From Micromonospora sp. RP3T (GTDB taxonomy: Bacteria > Actinomycetota > Actinomycetes > Mycobacteriales > Micromonosporaceae): a stretch of DNA of 40,225 nt. The position numbers were made by a program, and so were the translations under genes. Each line of letters starts with the position of its first letter. Position 1 is the first letter of the stretch. The notes under the pieces are model-generated. The model was not told where the DNA came from and did no database searches. It saw nothing but the letters and a program-made list of their open reading frames with translations. Positions 1 through 8,285 of the stretch are shown here, piece by piece. The DNA lies in the NCBI RefSeq assembly GCF_003027925.1, contig NZ_PYPS01000053.1, forward strand, positions 1 through 40,225, written 5' to 3'.

Positions 1-2
1 CC

Positions 3-119
3 CCGTCCATCGGCCGCGACTTCACCGCGGTGCAGGACCAGGCCATGTTCGAGCTCGCGACGTTGAGTGCCGTGCCGCCCTGGGTGCCCCCTCCCGCGAT
101 CTTGCACTTGCCGCCCTGA
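3..119 (+). CDS. C-terminal end of an unrecognised protein (partial)
   Basis: The reading frame is open from the left edge to a TGA at 117-119 and ends in a Pro-rich tail (PPWVPPPAILHLPP). Nearly every codon in this frame ends in G or C, the coding signature of the rest of the window, so I read it as the last 38 residues of a gene that starts outside the window. No family can be assigned from this tail. Confidence 0.45.
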   Translation, partial: PSIGRDFTAVQDQAMFELATLSAVPPWVPPPAILHLPP

Positions 120-173
120 CAAAAGCCACCGATCCGACGTCTCGCGGGCCACAACTGCAAGGTCGACGAGGAA

Positions 174-225
174 GGGTGGGGCCGGGACAGGGAGGGGACC
201 TAGGGCCTGGTGGGTGGGGTCCGGG
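174..225 (+). other. Cluster of G-runs, possible G-quadruplex
   Basis: Nine runs of three or four G occur on the plus strand within 52 nt, separated by 1-6 nt. They lie in the 237-bp gap between the partial left gene and the CBS-BON gene. Intramolecular quadruplex formation is inference. The rest of the gap shows only a weak TAGCGT hexamer at 255-260 that could be a -10 element. Confidence 0.35.
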
Positions 226-356
226 CGGCCCTGATCGGGTCGGGCTCGGGGGCCTAGCGTCGGAGACGGGTGGCTCCGGATCGCGGCGTCAGAGGTGCCG
301 GGCGGAAGTCACCGGAGACGCCGGAGCGCGGCGTCGCGGACATCGGGAGGCCGACC

Positions 357-1061
357 ATGCGGACGTGGCAGGTGCGGGACGTGATGACCACCGACGTGGC
401 GACGGTACGGGAGGGCACGGCGTACCGGGAGATCGTCGACCTGCTGACCGGCCGGCACGTCACGGCGGCGCCGGTGGTGGACGGCGGCCGGCGGGTCCTC
501 GGGGTGGTCTCGGAGGCGGACCTGATGTACAAGGTGGAGCTGTCCGGGCAGCCCCACGAACGGCGGCTCCGGCCCGACCGGCACCGCCGGGAGGCGCGGG
601 CGAAGGCCGGCGCGACGCTCGCGGCCGACCTGATGACCGCTCCCCCGGTCACCGTCGCGCCGGACGCCACACTCGTCGAGGCGGCCCGACTGATGGACAC
701 GCGCGGCGTCAAGCGACTGCCGGTGGTCGACGACCTGGGTCGGCTGGTCGGCATCGTGACCCGCGGCGACCTGCTCAAGGTGCACCTGCGCCCGGATGCG
801 GACATCCGCCGGGACGTGGTCGACGAGGTGCTGCGCCGGACGCTGGGCGTGCGCGACGACGTGGTGGACGTGGCCGTGCACGGCGGCGTGGTGACGCTCA
901 CCGGACAGGTGGAGCGCTGCTCCACGGTGCATCTGGCGCTGCGGTTGACCCGGCAGGTCAGCGGCGTGGTCGAGGTGGTCGACGCGCTCGGCTACGCGAT
1001 CGACGACGCGCCGAGGTCGGCGCTGCGGCTCGGCGGCGGCATGTCGGCCGGCATCGCCTGA
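357..1061 (+). CDS. CBS-CBS-BON domain protein
   Basis: This is a 234-aa protein with a pair of CBS motifs (about residues 5-60 and 88-145) followed by a BON domain (about 150-215, with the segment VHGGVVTLTGQVE). CBS pairs bind adenine nucleotides and act as regulatory modules. BON domains are thought to contact membranes or phospholipids. The combination is common in actinobacteria as a stand-alone protein, often linked to stress or dormancy, but its partner is unknown. The ATG at 357 is chosen over the upstream in-frame start at 270 because a GGGAGG ribosome site lies at 344-349 and the CBS domain begins right after it. There is no signal peptide or membrane segment, so it is predicted to be cytosolic. 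It stands alone, with the next gene converging from the right. Confidence 0.85.
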   Translation: MRTWQVRDVMTTDVATVREGTAYREIVDLLTGRHVTAAPVVDGGRRVLGVVSEADLMYKVELSGQPHERRLRPDRHRREARAKAGATLAADLMTAPPVTVAPDATLVEAARLMDTRGVKRLPVVDDLGRLVGIVTRGDLLKVHLRPDADIRRDVVDEVLRRTLGVRDDVVDVAVHGGVVTLTGQVERCSTVHLALRLTRQVSGVVEVVDALGYAIDDAPRSALRLGGGMSAGIA

Positions 1062-1094
1062 CCGCCACCCGGGGCCGGCGGCGGACCGGGGCGG

Positions 1095-2438
1095 TCAGCC
1101 CTCGGCGAGCACGTCCAGCACCAGCGCGGCGGTCCAGCTGAACGCCGGCGAGCCGAGGCCGGCGCCGGTGTCCGGGTGGAAGTACTCGTGGCAGCCGGCG
1201 CCGTCGACCAGGTCGAGCAGGGATTCCCGCAGCCCGGCGGCCAGGTCGGCCCGACGGTGGGTCCGCAGGCCCTGCCAGAGCAGCCAACCGGTGTTCAGCC
1301 AGCTCGGTCCGCGCCAGTACCGCAGCGGTTCGAAGTCCGCCGCGGTGCGGTCGTAGGTGGGCAGCGGCCGGTCCATCCGGGCGGCCAGGCCGAAGCGGGA
1401 CGAGCACGCCTCGGCCAGTACGGCCCGCACCTGCGGTTCCGGCAGGTCGGGCAGGGCCAGCGGCAGCAGCCCGAGCACGGTAGGCGGGCCGACGAGCCGG
1501 TCGGTGCGGACGTCACGCGGCCGGAACGTGCCGGTGACCGGGTCCCAGAGGCGGCTCACCAGCGCCTCGGTGAGGCGGGCGGCCCGGTCCCGGTGCGGGC
1601 ACGGATCGGCGCCGACGACCGTCGCGATCCGGGCCAGCGCGTACTCGGCGACCCCGAGCGCGGCGTTGACCAGCGGGCACTCCACCAGGAACGGGTGCCG
1701 GCCGAGCAGCCCCTCGTCCCGGTAGCGGCCGGCCCGGTAGCTGTCCACGAGCGCGACGTACCGCGCGTAGTCCAGGTCGGTGGGCCGGTGCGCGGCGTCG
1801 GCGTGCGCGGTGTCGTGCCGGCGGTACGCGCGCATCACCGCCTCGTCGGCCGGCACCGCGCCCAGCGGGGTGTCCCAGGCGGGGCTGTTGTCCAGGCCGG
1901 ACTCCCACGGGTGCACGATGGCGGCCAGGCCGCCGCCGCCGACGTCCCGCCGCCCGGTCAGGTAGCGCTGCTGGGCGACCAGCCGGGGATAGAGCCGGCG
2001 CAGCGCGGCCACCGACGCCTCGGAGGGGGCGCGGCGGTGCACCAGCCAGGCGGCCGGCGCGTGCACCGGCGGCTGGACGATGCCGGAGGTGGCCACCGCC
2101 GGCGCCCCGTCGGCGCACGCCGAGTCCCAGAACGTCGGCCCGGGGAAGTACGGGCCGAGGTGCGGCGCCGGGTTGAACACGATGTGCGGCACCCGCCCGT
2201 CGACCCACTGGGCGGCGAACAGCGTACGCAGCTCGCGCCAGGCCCGGTCCGGTCGCACGTGCGCCAGCCCGACCGCGATGAACGCCGAGTCCCAGCTCCA
2301 CTGGTGCGGGTAGAGCGTGCGGGACGGGACGGTGTGGTCGTGTTCCCAGTTGGCGTCCAACGTGGCCAGCGCGAGCCGACGCAGCCGGGCGTCCCGTTCC
2401 GCGCCGGCCCGTACGCCGGCCGCCAAGCTGCCGGTCAC
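1095..2438 (-). CDS. GH63/MGH1-like glycoside hydrolase
   Basis: This 447-aa protein resembles the (alpha/alpha)6-barrel hydrolases of the GH63/GH37/mannosylglycerate-hydrolase group. The signature stretches are YPHQWSWDSAF (about residues 43-53), HIVFNP (85-90) and WESGLDNSPAWD (178-189). These enzymes cleave alpha-linked glucose or mannose from small glycosides, and the exact substrate cannot be read here. The GTG start at 2438 overlaps the TGA of the upstream isomerase gene (GTGA), so the two are translationally coupled. A longer frame reaching 2747 runs through the isomerase and is rejected. No signal peptide is visible, so it probably acts on sugar imported by the divergent ABC system. 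It is the last gene of the leftward operon. Confidence 0.85.
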   Translation of the reverse strand: MTGSLAAGVRAGAERDARLRRLALATLDANWEHDHTVPSRTLYPHQWSWDSAFIAVGLAHVRPDRAWRELRTLFAAQWVDGRVPHIVFNPAPHLGPYFPGPTFWDSACADGAPAVATSGIVQPPVHAPAAWLVHRRAPSEASVAALRRLYPRLVAQQRYLTGRRDVGGGGLAAIVHPWESGLDNSPAWDTPLGAVPADEAVMRAYRRHDTAHADAAHRPTDLDYARYVALVDSYRAGRYRDEGLLGRHPFLVECPLVNAALGVAEYALARIATVVGADPCPHRDRAARLTEALVSRLWDPVTGTFRPRDVRTDRLVGPPTVLGLLPLALPDLPEPQVRAVLAEACSSRFGLAARMDRPLPTYDRTAADFEPLRYWRGPSWLNTGWLLWQGLRTHRRADLAAGLRESLLDLVDGAGCHEYFHPDTGAGLGSPAFSWTAALVLDVLAEG

Positions 2439-3253
2439 GCGGCGGCCCGCCGGGGCCGGACGGACGTTAGCACGGCGGCGGCCTGGCGCAGCGCGGCGAC
2501 CGGCTCGCCGCGCAGCCGGCACTCCAGCGCCAGCCAGCCGGGGTAGCCGATCCCGGCGAGCGTGTCCCGCAACGCGGCCCAGTCCAGGTGCCCGGCGCCG
2601 GGCTGGTGCCGGTTGGAGTCGCTGACCTGCACGTGCCCGAGGTACGGCGCGGCGGCGCGCAGCGCGGCACACGGGTCGTCCTCCTCGATGTTCATGTGGT
2701 AGGTGTCGGCGACCACCCGGACCGCGGGCGACCCGACCGCACGGCACAGCTCGACCGCCTGGTCGAGCCGGTTGACCATGTGGTCCTCGTACCGGTTGAG
2801 CGGTTCCAGGAACAGGGTGACCCCCTCGGACCGGGCGTGCTCGCCCAGCTCGCCCAGGGCGTCGACGAGCACCCGCCGGTCGGCCTCGGGCGACCGGGGC
2901 GGCTCGTGCGGCGGCAGCCGGCGGGAGAACATGCCCCAGGCGGCCGGCGTCATCGCGCCGACGCCGCCCAGCTCCGCGATCACGGAGAGCTGGGAGCGCA
3001 GGTTGCGCACCGCGTCCCGGGAACGGGCCGGGTCGAAGTCGCCGATGAAGTGGTCCATCTCGACGCAGACGGTCGGCGTCACCACCCCGGCGGCCCGGGC
3101 CCGGCGCAGCTCCGGCAGCCGCCGGGCGAACGCCAGCTCCCCCCGCCCGCGCAGCTCGATGCCCCGGTAGCCGAGGGAGACCGCGAGGGCGTACTTGTCG
3201 ATCAGGTCGGCGCCGGGGAGCAACTGCTCCTGGCAGGCCAGTGGGATGTCCAT
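2435..3253 (-). CDS. Sugar phosphate isomerase/epimerase (xylose-isomerase-like TIM barrel)
   Basis: This 272-aa protein belongs to the AP endonuclease 2 / xylose-isomerase-like TIM-barrel family. The expected metal-site positions are visible: Glu150 in LFLEPLN, Asp183 and His186 in VADTYHMN, His207 in HVQVSD and Glu244 in LALEC. Family members isomerise, epimerise or dehydrate keto-sugars and inositol derivatives using a divalent metal. Only 1 bp separates it from the dehydrogenase gene upstream, and it overlaps the hydrolase gene downstream by 4 bp. The three therefore form one operon for catabolism of an imported carbohydrate. The substrate is not determinable from sequence. Confidence 0.85.
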   Translation of the reverse strand: MDIPLACQEQLLPGADLIDKYALAVSLGYRGIELRGRGELAFARRLPELRRARAAGVVTPTVCVEMDHFIGDFDPARSRDAVRNLRSQLSVIAELGGVGAMTPAAWGMFSRRLPPHEPPRSPEADRRVLVDALGELGEHARSEGVTLFLEPLNRYEDHMVNRLDQAVELCRAVGSPAVRVVADTYHMNIEEDDPCAALRAAAPYLGHVQVSDSNRHQPGAGHLDWAALRDTLAGIGYPGWLALECRLRGEPVAALRQAAAVLTSVRPRRAAA

Positions 3254-3254
3254 G

Positions 3255-4292
3255 TCAGAACCTCAGCACCACTTGGAGGACGTCACCGTCACCGCGGTCG
3301 AGCAACGCCAGCGCGTCGGCCACCGCGCCCGCGTCGACGACGTGGCTCACCAGCGGCAGCGGGTCGACGCTGCCCTCCGCCACCAGGTCCATGAAGGTGT
3401 GCGCGATCCGCGTCCCGGACCACCGGCCGGCCGTGCCGGGAGCCGGGTCGGGGCCGGAGACCTGGGCGGCCACCAGCTGGATCCGGTTGTGGTGGAACTC
3501 CTCGCCGAGTTCCAGCCCGTGGGCGTACCCCTGGTAGAAGCCGGCGGCGACGACGCGGCCGGCGTGCGCGGTGGCCCGGATCGCCTCGTGCAGCGCCGGG
3601 TACGCGCCGGACAGCTCCAGGCAGACGTCGGCGCCGCGACCGTCGGTGGCCGCCCGCAGCGCGGCGGCGGCCGAGTCGCCGGCGGCGTCGACGACCCGGC
3701 GGGCGCCGAGGCGGGTGGCATGCGCGAGTCGTCCGGGCATCCGGTCGACGGCCACCACCCGGCTGCCGGAGAGCACCGCGAGCCGGGTGCCGAGCAGCCC
3801 GATCACGCCCTGGCCGAACACGCCCACCCAGTCGCCGAGGTGCAGGTCACCGGCGAGCACCGCGGTCAGCGCGATGGCCCCGGGACGGGCGAAGACGGCG
3901 GCGAGCGGGTCGAGGCCGGGGGCGAGCGGGTGCGTCGCGGCGGCGGCGAGCACGGCCTCCGCGCGGTGCCCCCAGATGCCCCAGACGAGCTGGCCGACGC
4001 GGCGGTCGGCGACGTCCGGGGCGACCTCGACGATCTCGCCGACCTCCTCGTAGCCGAAGCCGACCACCGGGTACGCGGGCGCGGCCTGCCGGGGCACGAA
4101 CATCCGGGCGGTGGCGTCCCAGTCCTTGCGGAGCCGGGGGTTGCTGCCCCGGTAGAGGGTCAGCTCGGTGCCGGCGGAGATGCCGGAGTAGCAGGTGCGG
4201 ACGCGGACCTGACCCGGGCCGAGCCGGTCCGGGGGGCAGGGCTCCAGGCGGATGCTCCGGGGCCCGGCCAGAGAGACAACCCAGTTGGCCAT
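3255..4292 (-). CDS. Zinc-type medium-chain dehydrogenase (MDR family)
   Basis: This 345-aa oxidoreductase has a GroES-like N-terminal half, with CYSGISAGTEL at about 34-44 where the first catalytic-zinc ligand normally sits. The Rossmann half has GQGVIG as its nucleotide-binding turn and VVAVDRMPGRL after strand 2, where Asp suggests NAD(H). The related BchC/threonine-dehydrogenase-like group oxidises secondary alcohols of sugars or polyols. It is the first gene of the leftward operon, and its ATG lies 122 bp from the divergent binding-protein gene. A weak CGGAG ribosome site precedes the start, and a TAGGAT -10 hexamer is present on the minus strand at 4328-4323. The likely role is oxidation of a sugar before the TIM-barrel isomerase acts. 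Confidence 0.85.
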   Translation of the reverse strand: MANWVVSLAGPRSIRLEPCPPDRLGPGQVRVRTCYSGISAGTELTLYRGSNPRLRKDWDATARMFVPRQAAPAYPVVGFGYEEVGEIVEVAPDVADRRVGQLVWGIWGHRAEAVLAAAATHPLAPGLDPLAAVFARPGAIALTAVLAGDLHLGDWVGVFGQGVIGLLGTRLAVLSGSRVVAVDRMPGRLAHATRLGARRVVDAAGDSAAAALRAATDGRGADVCLELSGAYPALHEAIRATAHAGRVVAAGFYQGYAHGLELGEEFHHNRIQLVAAQVSGPDPAPGTAGRWSGTRIAHTFMDLVAEGSVDPLPLVSHVVDAGAVADALALLDRGDGDVLQVVLRF

Positions 4293-4322
4293 GGCGTCGC
4301 TCCGAGGAAAGTGCCGGCCTCA

Positions 4323-4380
4323 ATCCTAACCCAAAAAATGGGCATATGTGATTAGATTGATGAATCTGCGGGTATTGATG
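4323..4380. promoter_or_regulatory. Divergent promoter/operator region of the sugar locus
   Basis: This is the most AT-rich stretch near the locus and lies between the divergent dehydrogenase and binding-protein genes. It holds an inverted repeat AGATT-GATG-AATCT (4354-4367), a CCCA/TGGG pair around A5 (4331-4343), two direct copies of ATTGATG (4356-4362 and 4374-4380), and a minus-strand TAGGAT -10 (4328-4323). A regulator binding here would control both transcription units. None is encoded nearby, so the cognate factor is unknown. Confidence 0.4.
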
Positions 4381-4414
4381 GCGTGCCGTGTATTTCCGAG
4401 AAGGAGTGCCGCCG

Positions 4415-5806
4415 ATGCCATCACCCTCCACACGGCTGCTCGCTTCGAGCCTGATCCTGGCACTGGCCGGGGTCGGCACGACCGCCTGCAGCGACGACGA
4501 GCAGAAATCCGACAGTTCCCAGATCACCGTCTGGAGCCTGGAGGACGTGGCCGACCGGGTCACCGCCACCAAGGCGATCATCGCCGACTACACCGCGAAG
4601 ACCGGCGTGAAGGTCAACCTGGTCACCGTCAACGAGGACCAGTTCCCGTCGCTGATCGCGTCCAGTGCCGCCGCCGGCGACCTGCCCGACGTGGTCGGCT
4701 CGGTGTCGCTCGCCGGCGTCCGCACGCTCGCCGCCAACGAACTGCTGGAGCCGGACGCCAACAAGGCCGTGGTGGACACGCTCGGGCGGGACACGTTCTC
4801 CCCCCGCGCGCTGGAGCTGACCAGCGACGGCGGCACCCAGCTCGCGGTGCCCAGCGACGGCTGGGGCCAACTGCTCGTCTACCGCAAGGACCTGTTCGAC
4901 GCCGCCGGCCTGCCCGCCCCCGACACGTACGAGAAGATCGCCGCCGCGGCGGCGAAGCTGAACACCGGCGGCGTCGCCGGCATCACCGCGGCGACCGCCC
5001 CCGGCGACGTGTTCACCCAGCAGACCTTCGAGCACCTCGCGCTGGCCAACAACTGCCAGCTCACCGACGACGCCGGCAAGGTCACGCTCGACTCGCCGGA
5101 GTGCGTCGAGGCGTTCCGCTTCTACGGCGACCTGATGCGGAACAACTCGGTCAAGGGCGCGCAGGACGTCGACACCACCCGGGCCACCTACTTTGCCGGC
5201 CGGGCGGCCATGCTGATCTGGTCGCCGTTCGTCCTCGACGAGCTGGCCGGCCTGCGCAACGACGCGCGCCCCACCTGTCCGCAGTGCCAGTCCGACCCGG
5301 CGTGGCTGGCGAAGAACAGCGGCTTCGTCACCGCGATCAAGGGCCCGAACGGCACCGAACCGGCCCAGTACGGCGAGGTCAGCTCCTGGGCGGTGCTCGA
5401 CGGCGCGGTCGACCCGGCGAAGTCCTTCGTGGAGTACATGCTCTCCGACGGCTACCCGCGCTGGTTCGGCATGTCCCCCGAGGGGCGGTTCCCGGTGCGC
5501 ACCGGCACGCCGGAGGACAAGCAGAAGTTCCGCACGCTGTGGAACACCAGCCCGGCCGGGGTGGACACCAAGAAGCCGCTCTCCGATGTCTACGGCGACG
5601 ACGTGCTGGCCACGCTGCGCAAGAGCCCGGACACGTTCCAGCGCTGGGGGCTGACCCAGGGCCAGGGCAAGCTGGTCGGGGCCATCCTCGGCGAGCTGCC
5701 GGTGCCGAAGGCGCTCGCCGACGTGGTCGGCGGCAAGTCCGACGCCCGGGCCGCCGCCGAGCGGGCCAAGAGGGACGTCGAGGCCATCGCGAAGGGCGTC
5801 AATTGA
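4415..5806 (+). CDS. ABC sugar transporter substrate-binding lipoprotein
   Basis: This 463-aa protein is a family 1 (MalE/UgpB-type) extracellular solute-binding protein. A lipoprotein signal peptide (residues about 1-26) has a hydrophobic core (ASSLILALAGVG) and a lipobox ending TTAC, with the lipidated Cys followed by SDDEQ. The mature chain shows the family pattern ITVWSLEDVADRV, then DLPDVVGS and LAVPSDGWGQLLVYRKDLF. Length is normal for the family. ATG 4415 is preferred over an upstream GTG at 4388 because AAGGAG lies at 4401-4406 and the signal peptide starts there. Its stop overlaps the TTG start of the first permease. It would capture a mono- or oligosaccharide outside the membrane and deliver it to the two permeases. 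Confidence 0.9.
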   Translation: MPSPSTRLLASSLILALAGVGTTACSDDEQKSDSSQITVWSLEDVADRVTATKAIIADYTAKTGVKVNLVTVNEDQFPSLIASSAAAGDLPDVVGSVSLAGVRTLAANELLEPDANKAVVDTLGRDTFSPRALELTSDGGTQLAVPSDGWGQLLVYRKDLFDAAGLPAPDTYEKIAAAAAKLNTGGVAGITAATAPGDVFTQQTFEHLALANNCQLTDDAGKVTLDSPECVEAFRFYGDLMRNNSVKGAQDVDTTRATYFAGRAAMLIWSPFVLDELAGLRNDARPTCPQCQSDPAWLAKNSGFVTAIKGPNGTEPAQYGEVSSWAVLDGAVDPAKSFVEYMLSDGYPRWFGMSPEGRFPVRTGTPEDKQKFRTLWNTSPAGVDTKKPLSDVYGDDVLATLRKSPDTFQRWGLTQGQGKLVGAILGELPVPKALADVVGGKSDARAAAERAKRDVEAIAKGVN

Positions 5807-6762
5807 CCACCGTCGCGCCGGAGGCCGGCCGCTCCCCCACCCCGGAGCGGCCCCGCCGGCCCGGCCGCCGCCCGCTGACGCAGCGCCGCCGCGAGTCCCG
5901 CGACGGGCTCGCGCTGGTCGCGCCGACGCTGCTCGTCGTGCTCGCGGTGATCGGCATACCCATCGTCTGGACCGTGGTGCTGGCCTTCCAGCGGGTACGC
6001 CTGGCGACGCTGCGCAAGACCGGCCTGTTCGGCGAGCTGACGCTGGACAACATCGACCGGGTGCTGCACACCCCCGGGTTCGCCGACACGCTCTGGACCA
6101 CGGTGCTCTACAGCGTCGGCGGCACCGCCGGCTCGATCGTGGTCGGCCTGGTCGCGGCGCTGGCCGTCCGGGGGCCGTTCCGCGGCCGTACGCTGGTGCG
6201 CGCGTCGATGCTGCTGCCGTACGTGGCGCCGGTGGTCGCCATGACGTTCGTCTGGCAGGTGATGCTCGACCCGCAGCTGGGCATCGTCAACGACTGGGGG
6301 CGGCGCTTCCTCGGTTGGGACGCCCCGGTGGCGTTCCTGTCCCAGGAGTCCACCGCGCTGTGGACGGTGATCGCGTTCGAAGCGTGGCGCTACTTCCCGT
6401 TCGCGTTCCTGTTCCTGCTGGCCCGGCTCCAGGCCGTGCCGGCGGAGCTGGAGGAGGCCGCCCGGGTCGACGGCGCGACTCCGACCCAACGCTTCCGGCA
6501 CATCCTGCTGCCGCAGCTCATGCCCGTGATCGCGCTGCTCGGCGTGCTGCGGTTCATCATGACGTTCAACAAGTTCGACGACGTCTACCTGCTCACCGGC
6601 GGCTCGGCCGGCACCGAGGTGGTCAGCGTCCGGGTCTACCAGTTCCTCACCGCGCGTACCGACATCGGCGCCGCCGCCGCCCAGGCGGTCGTGCTGGCCG
6701 TGGTGCTGCTCGTGTTCGTGGCCATCTACCTGCGCTTCTTCGGCGCGAAACGGGAGGCGTGA
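5803..6762 (+). CDS. ABC sugar transporter permease (MalF type)
   Basis: This is a 319-aa inner-membrane permease with an N-terminal Arg/Pro-rich cytosolic stretch (residues 1-30), a first membrane span in LALVAPTLLVVLAVIGIPIV, and about five further spans. The cytoplasmic EAA loop that docks to the ATPase reads EEAARVDGATPTQRF followed by ILLPQL. The TTG start at 5803 overlaps the previous stop (TTGA), which indicates translational coupling. The longer frame that begins at 4348 only reads through the binding-protein gene in another frame. Together with the next gene it forms the heterodimeric channel for the sugar caught by the lipoprotein. Confidence 0.9.
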   Translation: MTTVAPEAGRSPTPERPRRPGRRPLTQRRRESRDGLALVAPTLLVVLAVIGIPIVWTVVLAFQRVRLATLRKTGLFGELTLDNIDRVLHTPGFADTLWTTVLYSVGGTAGSIVVGLVAALAVRGPFRGRTLVRASMLLPYVAPVVAMTFVWQVMLDPQLGIVNDWGRRFLGWDAPVAFLSQESTALWTVIAFEAWRYFPFAFLFLLARLQAVPAELEEAARVDGATPTQRFRHILLPQLMPVIALLGVLRFIMTFNKFDDVYLLTGGSAGTEVVSVRVYQFLTARTDIGAAAAQAVVLAVVLLVFVAIYLRFFGAKREA

Positions 6763-7628
6763 TGGACCGGGACCGGATCGAGACGGTCAGCCTGCGCTGG
6801 CTGCGCCGGCTGGTGATCGCCGGCTTCCTGCTGGTCACGCTGCTGCCGTTCTGGTACATGCTGGTGCTGTCGGTACGCCCGATCGAGCGCCTGCTGCTCG
6901 ACCCCGGCTCACTCTGGGTGCCGTTCGGCGAGCTGACCGTCGCCACGTACGCCGAGGTGTTGAAGTCGGTGGAGAGCGGCGGCCAGGGTTTCCTCACGTT
7001 CATCCGCAACAGTGGCCTGGTGGCGCTGGCCGCGACCGTGCTCACGCTGGTGGTCGCCATCCCCGGCGCGTACGCGGTCTCCCGGCTGCGGTTCTTCGGC
7101 CGCCGGCAGGTCAGCGCGTTGTTCCTGGCGGTCTACCTGTTCCCGTCGATCGTCATCGCGATCCCGCTGTTCGTGGTGTTCAGCCGCGCCGGGCTGCGCG
7201 GGTCGTTGTTCGGGCTGGTGCTGGTCTACATCTCGCAGACGCTGCCGGTCTCGGTCTACATGCTGAAGAACTACTTCGAGACCATCCCGGTCAGCCTGGA
7301 GGAGTCCGCGGCGATCGACGGCGCCGGGCGGCTCGGCATCATCCGCCGGGTCAGCCTGCCGCTCGCCGCGCCGTCGGTGATGGCGGTCGCGCTCTACGAC
7401 TTCATGATCGCCTGGAACGAGTTCCTGTTCGCGTTGCTCTTCCTCGTCGACCGGCCGGACCGGTGGACCGTCTCGTTGGGGCTGTCACTGCTCGCCGACG
7501 GCGTCGAGGTGCCCAAGACGGTGCTGATGGCCGGCTCGGTCATCCTCACCCTGCCGATCGTGGTGCTCTTCTTCGCCGGTGAGCGCCTGCTCACCGAGGG
7601 CCTCACCAGCGGGGCCGAGAAGGGCTGA
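6762..7628 (+). CDS. ABC sugar transporter permease (MalG type)
   Basis: This 288-aa permease has six predicted membrane spans, beginning with LVIAGFLLVTLLPFWYMLVL. Its EAA loop reads LEESAAIDGAGRLGII followed by VSLPLAAP. The ATG overlaps the previous stop by one base (TGATG). No ATP-binding subunit follows: the next gene is unrelated. In actinobacteria such CUT1 importers commonly borrow a shared ATPase of the MsiK type encoded elsewhere, and I infer the same here. Confidence 0.9.
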   Translation: MDRDRIETVSLRWLRRLVIAGFLLVTLLPFWYMLVLSVRPIERLLLDPGSLWVPFGELTVATYAEVLKSVESGGQGFLTFIRNSGLVALAATVLTLVVAIPGAYAVSRLRFFGRRQVSALFLAVYLFPSIVIAIPLFVVFSRAGLRGSLFGLVLVYISQTLPVSVYMLKNYFETIPVSLEESAAIDGAGRLGIIRRVSLPLAAPSVMAVALYDFMIAWNEFLFALLFLVDRPDRWTVSLGLSLLADGVEVPKTVLMAGSVILTLPIVVLFFAGERLLTEGLTSGAEKG

Positions 7629-7659
7629 GCAGGGGGCGGCGGCATGCCAGGATGACCCG

Positions 7660-8262
7660 GTGCGATCACCACGGGAGCGCCCGGCCGGCGCGCGGCTGGC
7701 CCGGCTGCTCACCGAGGTGTTCGCACCGGGCGTCCTGGTGACCGCGTTGCCGCTGGTGGCCGCCGCCCGGGTCAGCCGCTCCCCGGCCCAGTTCCTGCTC
7801 TGGGGCGGCACCGCGCTGCTGTGCTGCGCGATCATCCCGGTCGGGGTGATCGTCCACGGCGTACGCCGGGGTCGGCTCACCGACCGGCACGTCGGCGACC
7901 ACCGGCAGCGGGCCCGGCCGCTGTCGATCGGCCTGGCCTCGGTGGCGGTCGGTCTGCTGCTGCTGGCGGCGCTGGACGCGCCGGTCGAGTTGTTCGCGGT
8001 GATCGTGGTCATCTTCGTGGTGGGCGCGGCCTGCACGCTGGTCAACCACTGGTGGAAGCTGAGCATCCACGCGGCGGTGGCCGCCGCCACGGTGACCGTG
8101 CTGGTGCTGCTGTTCGGGCCGGTGGCGCACCTGGGCTGGCCGCTGGCGGCGGCGGTCGGCTGGTCCCGGGTGCGGCTGCGTGACCACACCGGGCCGCAGG
8201 TGCTGGCCGGCGCCGCGCTCGGCGTGCCGCTGGCCGCCGCCACGTTCCTCGCGCTGACCTGA
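7660..8262 (+). CDS. PAP2-like membrane protein
   Basis: This 200-aa integral membrane protein has about five hydrophobic spans. The C-terminal half resembles the PAP2 phosphatase superfamily: RPLSI after span 2, KLSIHAAVAAA in the place of the usual SGH segment, and SRVRLRDHTGPQVLAGAALG in the place of the final SRxxxxxHxxxD motif. The canonical SGH becomes SIH and the last acidic residue becomes Gln, so catalytic activity is doubtful. Related actinobacterial proteins are annotated as phosphatase PAP2 family. GTG 7660 is chosen because AGGA lies 7 nt upstream. It is 31 bp after the permease gene and may be co-transcribed, but no functional link is evident. Confidence 0.65.
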   Translation: MRSPRERPAGARLARLLTEVFAPGVLVTALPLVAAARVSRSPAQFLLWGGTALLCCAIIPVGVIVHGVRRGRLTDRHVGDHRQRARPLSIGLASVAVGLLLLAALDAPVELFAVIVVIFVVGAACTLVNHWWKLSIHAAVAAATVTVLVLLFGPVAHLGWPLAAAVGWSRVRLRDHTGPQVLAGAALGVPLAAATFLALT

Positions 8263-8273
8263 ACAAGATCAGT

Positions 8274-8279
8274 TACGGT
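8274..8279 (+). promoter_or_regulatory. -10 element TACGGT, leaderless start
   Basis: TACGGT fits the actinobacterial TAnnnT -10 consensus and ends 6 nt before the ATG of the methyltransferase at 8286. Transcription would start at or next to the A of ATG, which explains the absence of a ribosome-binding site. No convincing -35 box is seen. Confidence 0.55.
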
Positions 8280-8285
8280 TGGCCC

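Noticed and set aside
1321..1345. GGTTCGAAGTCC-like tRNA T-arm
   Set aside because: It lies within a well-supported coding region and no acceptor stem, D-arm or anticodon arm surrounds it.
2439..2747. N-terminal extension of the glycoside hydrolase
   Set aside because: It is a shadow frame inside the sugar isomerase gene; the GTGA overlap fixes the start at 2438.
4348..6762. 804-aa frame that would fuse a new N-terminus to the first permease
   Set aside because: The first 485 codons are an out-of-frame reading of the binding-protein gene. The permease itself starts at TTG 5803.
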